This document shows, piece by piece, positions 58,570 through 64,000 of a stretch of 64,000 nt of DNA (within the stretch, counting starts at the first letter, position 1; every line of letters begins with the position of its first letter). The translations under genes were made by a program, and so were the position numbers. The notes below the pieces were generated by a model, which saw only the letters and a program-made list of their open reading frames with translations, was not told where the DNA came from and did no database searches. This DNA comes from Laguncularia racemosa (Eukaryota; Streptophyta; Magnoliopsida; Myrtales; Combretaceae): contig JBBMOL010000281.1 in the NCBI GenBank assembly GCA_037954665.1, positions 248,001 to 312,000 of the forward strand, written 5' to 3'.

Positions 58570-58740
58570 AGATTTCTTACCTTAGAAGTCTATAGGAAAT
58601 CTTGCATAGTGACGAAAAGGGAAGCGAGATACCACTGCAGAGAGGGAAGGGATAGACAGAGTGTAGCAGTGTTTTCCTATAGTGATTTTCTCGGTCTTCT
58701 ACCAAAATGTTAGGGTTAGTTGTCCTTATATAGGAAGAGG
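58570..58740 (-). promoter_or_regulatory. Promoter-like segment with splice-donor-like end
   Basis: Minus strand CCTATATAAGG (58724-58734) is a good TATA box. About 145 bp later comes TTCTAAG|GTAAGAAA, a consensus splice donor. No downstream coding exon was recognised; it could be an LTR or a gene leader fragment. Confidence 0.3.
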
Positions 58741-58799
58741 TTAGGAACAGAATTACTAGTATGCCCCGATTTAGGTGACTTATAGGGCATTTCACATAC

Positions 58800-61700
58800 T
58801 GCTATTCAAGGCCATTCGGGCAAGCACTTGGATTGTGAGAAGCCATTCGAATATCTAATTGAGGTCACAATGTTGGTTTGCAAAAGATGCTACCTTCTCA
58901 GACAATTGATGCGTGCATGAATGTGCTTATAAAATAAATAATTTTTGTCGTTTTAGGATTTCTGAATGTGAAGTCTGTTAAGTTTAATTTCGATAATAAT
59001 AAAAGATAAGTTAAATGTTTACTAATGAGTTTATTGAGTATATAGTTAAAAAAAATAGATATATATTTAATATATGTAAAAATAAGTTGATTCAACAATT
59101 AATTGAAGGTTCAACTCTACTATTTAAAAATGTTTAATTTTGTTTCACTAAAGTTGGATTAACTTTTCTGAAAATTGAATATTAAGTATGGAATGAAATG
59201 AAGTTGCAGTAAAAATTTTAAATTAAGATTCATTCCATGGAAGTGGAGTAAATTATTTGAAATGAAATGATAAGGTTAAAAAATTGAAATTTGGTGTTCG
59301 AAGTAGAATGGGAGACAATTGATGTTTATGTCGAAGAGACATTCAAATTCGGAACAATTGGACTATTGAATTCAAAAAAAGCCAACGAACATTAAATTTG
59401 AAAAAAAAAAAGCAAAGATGTAATTCTATTGTTATAATGAAAAGCCAAAAGATGGTACATTCGGAAGATTGGAATTGTCGGAATTGGTACTATTGGAAAC
59501 TTGACTCCGGAAGGAAGGAGAAAAAAATAGAATATTAAAGAGAAAAGTATATTTTTTGTTTTTAATGTTTATTTTTTTTTTAGTTATTAATCTTTTTTTC
59601 TTCTTATTTAAGTCCTCAATATTTTTAAATTTTATAAAAATAAGAACTTTCATCAAAATTATTAAACTTTCTATTAATCTATGATACGTATCAAATGTAA
59701 ATTGGTCTATAATAATTAAATTAAAAAATGATAATATTAAATATATTTATTTAATTAATATAATAAAAAATAATTTTAAATATATTTAATGATATAATAT
59801 AATAAAAAATACAATAATAATAATTAAAATTTAAAAAATGACCTAAAAAATTTGTATGTACCCTTATCACCATAGGCAACTAGCCAAGGTTAATTGGAAG
59901 TCAATGCATGCTTAATATAAATAAAAAATTTAATATACTTAATGAAAGATCCACTTTTATAAAGTTTTAAAAATATTAAGAACTCAAACAAAATGAAAAA
60001 AAAAAAGGGTTAAAAACTTAAATAGAAAAGTAGGTAACTAAAATTGTACTTATCCTAATATTAAATTCTAAAGTCAATGAGAGATTGTCATAGGTTGGAC
60101 AATTGACCAACTATTAAGATAATATGAGTTTGGAACCTTACAATAACATTGGAACAGTCTTACACATCGAAAAGGACTCAAAGAAGATTATTTAATTAAG
60201 AAAGTAAATATTATGAAGGCTATTATGGAAAAAAGGATTTAAATGAGAACACAATTATCTCACGTAATGGCTAATTAATTACAAGTATCAAGAAATCTCA
60301 AGGATATAGATATTGGTAATTGCAATAGTTGTTTGAGAAAATGAACGGCTCAATTAAATGCAATGACTTCTTTCACATTGAAACTTTAAAGAATAGCCAT
60401 ATAAAGGAGCAACACAAGGTAAAATGATATATAAAATAAATAAATATAGAAAAACTAAGCTACATTTTGCAAATAGTGCTCATTTTATAATTGTGCTAAA
60501 ATTGTAAAGGATATCTATTTTTTTTCCTTGATTTTGTATGTGAAAGAGAGTGATTGTTAGATTATGCTGAAGGGTTACATATTTCTCAATGTAGATTTGT
60601 AAATAGTTTGTGTTAAAGCTAGATAAGTAGAGTAGTGAGCAATTATGCTAAGCAAGCTTGATTGTTATAACCTCTGTGTCTTGTTTTTGGTATAGTGGGA
60701 ACAATACTAGTGAAAACGACTAAATCTCCAATAGTGGAAGCTAGAAAAATGGATTGATGCACAACATAGAGCCACTATAGATTCTATCTTAATCTTCTTG
60801 ACTCTTATCTTTTATTTTGTAATTTATTTATTTTAGTTTCTACTACAACATTTAATTAAATACTATCATGCCCCAAGAGGTACCCTAGTCATAGCACTAT
60901 CTTAAAGCCTATGACTAGCATAATAAAAGCTTACATAAACTTCAATGCGGTGTATAAGGTGCTATTACTCTAAAAACCACCAATGAGAAAAAAATTCAAA
61001 GTAATATATCTACTTAACACATGCCATTATATTAAATAGAAAAGTATATGGTCTCATAATTATTGAAACTAAGTCTAGGTACATTAAAGATTACTTTAGT
61101 CATCCAATGTCATAACAATAGACCTTAAAATTGAAATTTTTAACTAAATTAACTCTTCCTCGCATCTTAACCTAGCTAACAATCTTGTAGAATCTCACCA
61201 CAACTTTGGTTCTATTAAGGTAAAACCAGTAAGGTGCCTACAAAAATGGAAGCCTAAAGGTATAAGCTACAACTAGTTTAGTGAAATACCACCTCAAACC
61301 ACCTTTCAAGCACAAGTCAAACAAGTTATACAATTATATGCAATGCAAGATCAACCATATAAATGCCACATCGCATGTGGTTAACCGAAAACCATATGAA
61401 GTCTAAGGATATAATTTACCCCTCCTTTGACCTTGGATTGAGCATCTAGTAGTTCCATTAGAGTTCAAGCTATCTAATAATGTATTTTGCTTAACACACA
61501 TCCTTGGCTACTCAATGTCTTAAGAGTTATACTCTAAGCATAAAAATTTATGCCATAGGAGAAGGATATCTTAGCTACTACACCTTAAGAGAGTTAAATG
61601 AAAAGGTTCTCCCTAGCTACTACATCTTCAGAGCATGCAAGTCTTAAACAGTTAAATGAACTCAGATTATATTAAACTACAATGATCTTCAAATTACTTA

Positions 61701-64000
61701 GTTTATATTGATAGAATAGGAACCCAACTAAGGACATTCTTTCATTTACTGTATGACTATGATAGCAAAGAATGAGTTATATGCAAAGATGCAATGCATG
61801 AATTGTTTTACTTTACGGCTTTGGTATTCTTAGCCTCCATTTATAGGGGTGATCAAAAAAATTTAGTAGACATTTAAAAATCATTCAATCAAACCACAAG
61901 CATAAGTAGTCTCTACTTTGTTATCATATTTTCAACCAATAACAAACTATTCAAACACACTCTTCACATGCATGGATTTCATTGATTATCTAATTTACGG
62001 ACAACATTTTTACAATCACAAACAAGTAGAAATTCTTGATGGTACTCACCAAGCCATCTCAAGCATTGTACTAGTCCTTAAGTAAAGTTGTGGTTTCATC
62101 TAATTGACCTAAAATAAGTAAACATGATAAAGAAATAAGACTAAACCAAATTTAAACTAATACTTAATATTTCCTCTCCTAAACCTCGATTTCTTAAGTC
62201 TTTTAATATGGTTTAAAGTTTTTTCTTAAGAATCTTGTCCAAAGTCATAGAGATCTATCCATTGTCTACAGGTCATAGGGTTCATACTTTCAAGTTTAAG
62301 TCCTTGGTCCTTGTTCAGGTCTTTCATATAAGGTTTCACATCCCATTCTCATATCAAATCGTAATATTCATAATATCTAAGAATACGTCTAATAACAAGT
62401 CTAAAGGAAAAAATAGGTCCAAAATCATATCATGGGCAATAAAACATCTAAAAGTCCATATAGTCATCATAACTAGGTACGATAAGCAAAGAAAATAGAT
62501 ATAATCTCTTAAGAAAGAGTTTTAACAGTCTTAGAATGCAACTTCTACACTCCATTTTATAGAAATCTATTATGTTACTTATTAGAATGTAAAGATTGTT
62601 TCTTTAGATTTATTTCATACTTAAGCTTTTCTTTAAAGTATGATAAAATACTTTTTCAAGTTCTTATTCTTACTTATGACTAAGGCCTACTTAAAACCAC
62701 CTTATCATAATCTAATCTACAAGTGTTAAGGAGAGATCTTACTTGTTGATGAGAGAATCCTAAGTTTAAGTGGAAACTTGGTCCTTTTGGTTGGTAGCTG
62801 AGTGGAACACTTATGGATATGAAACCTATCTCAAGATAATTAGACGGTTTAAATACCTACCCTTCTAGGATTTAAACAAAAGCAAGTTAAACGGTGGATT
62901 CATACCTTTTGAAAAGCTATTGATCTTGGAATAAAATTTTGCTTGAAGACTAATATGTGGTCCCTCCACAATTGATAAAGAAAATGGTAGAAAGGGAAAC
63001 ATAAGTTTTCTCATGTAAGTGGCATGTGGACTATTTAGACTAGATTAAGATGATTGTGTTCATGAAAGTGGAAGATAAGAAAGTGAAAGTGAAAGTGAAA
63101 GATGAGGAAGAGAAGCAGGTGGTAAAGGGGAGAAATGAAAGTGAAATGAGATGAAATTTTTCAATTGAATTTATATAATAAATTTACTTGAGACATCAAT
63201 TACATGTACTTGGAGGTAAGATTTTATGGCATCTAAATGGGCAAAAATCTAACCTCATGCAAAAAGGGGGAAGAAAAATCGAGGTATAAGATGTCCTTTT
63301 TCTAGTTTGTTGGGTAAAGAATTGAAGCATGTGTAAATTGAGACTAATTTAGGTAAGTTTAATTATATTGCACCCAATTGAATGTCCCCCTCAATTACTT
63401 CAATTAAATGGATTATAGAGTATTTTAATTCCAAATCAAAGTACCTTTATCTAGAAGGATAAGATTCTTAAGATTAGAAGAGTACTAAAGTCCATAACCT
63501 AAAAGTAGTTATTTTTTCTTGAATGAAAGTTTGGTTGGTTATTTAATTGTGATTTATATTATTTAAATTGTACTTTTAAGTCTTATTTAATTCATATTCT
63601 CAATTTTTGAATTTTGGAATAAATTTTAATTTGGATTATAATTATTTTTTAGTGATTTAATAAATTTACAACTTTATTAGATGTTTTGGTCAATCGAGGA
63701 GTATTGTGGTCAACCACTCTAGCATTTTAAATTATAACTTTTCATCTATACATACATATATATTTTTTCATTTCTTTTCTTCCTTATTTGCTATTCTTTC
63801 TACTGCTAAGGATATTTATTTTGTATTCTTTCTTGTTTATACCACTTAATTGTCCTTTATTACTCATGCAACATGTTAAGGAAAAAAAGAAGTGTCGTTG
63901 TGAGATTTGTTAAGAAAATTAGAATTTTATTATTAGAGCTTATTTTGATTTTTTTTTAAGTAGGTTGTTCCCATAATTGAAAAGATGGAATTGAAAAACA
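58800..64000. other. AT-rich stretch without a recognisable gene
   Basis: Only short, low-complexity frames are present. From about 60870 the sequence CATGCCCCAAGAGGTACCCT, rich in TCATAGC and CCTTAAAG-like wording up to about 62.5 kb, is less AT-biased and could be an LTR or UTR relic, but no pair or coding domain was found. Confidence 0.45.
63063..63156. repeat. GA-rich tract with GTGAAA repeats
   Basis: A purine-rich strand of about 94 nt contains three consecutive AAGTGA/GTGAAA units and GAGGAAGAGAAG. It is a simple-sequence type tract. Confidence 0.7.

Noticed and set aside
1..64000. CRISPR arrays, bacterial operons, tRNA or rRNA genes
   Set aside because: None seen. Tandem arrays lack a repeat-spacer pattern, and no cloverleaf or rRNA core sequence was recognised.

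Overview
The window reads as repeat-rich, AT-rich nuclear DNA of a flowering plant. The grounds are plant-type Ty3/gypsy lineages (Tat/Retand-like and Athila-like), a Ty1/copia remnant, a plant L1-type LINE, a Mutator-like transposase beside a plant mobile domain gene, and an endogenous caulimovirid. I cannot name the species. I found no intact single-copy host gene, no tRNA or rRNA gene and no CRISPR array. Nearly every coding trace is a broken transposable-element or viral relic.

Layout. 1-2743: 3' end of a gypsy element whose pol carries a large in-frame deletion, followed by its LTR. 2752-4027: a solo LTR in minus orientation. About 4030-8715: a plant mobile domain (PMD) pseudogene on + facing a MURA transposase pseudogene on -, probably one Mutator-like element. 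8716-15.7 kb: AT-rich DNA without a recognisable gene. About 15.7-24.7 kb: an endogenous pararetrovirus on -, with PBS, movement protein, capsid region, zinc knuckle, protease, RT and RNase H in order. It is split by an LTR (from 18832) that is itself split by a second LTR (19294-20928, with a perfect 5-bp target duplication). 25205-35.9 kb: a Tat/Retand-like gypsy element on - with gag, protease, RT, RNase H and integrase, then a 42-43 bp tandem array and a long antisense gene. About 36.0-42.65 kb: an Athila-like element on -. 42.65-46.4 kb: mostly unassigned. 46.4-58.29 kb: a Ty1/copia remnant on - with diverged LTRs. A SIRE-like LTR sits in one of these LTRs, and a 5.9-kb LINE with a 17-bp target duplication sits in the pol. 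58.3-64 kb: AT-rich DNA without a recognisable gene.

The genes form no host pathway; they are layers of mobile DNA. The order of insertion can be partly read from the nesting (virus, then LTR, then LTR; copia, then LINE). Two traits stand out. First, the Tat element keeps a roughly 2.8-kb gene on its antisense strand, still mostly in one reading frame, whose stop codons are mainly TAG, as expected from C-to-T loss at methylated CAG sites. Second, the MULE pairs its transposase with a convergent PMD gene in the position where classical MuDR carries mudrB. I saw no clear evidence of a wholly unknown system. The antisense gene, the PMD-MURA pairing and the near-complete pararetrovirus are the best candidates for follow-up.
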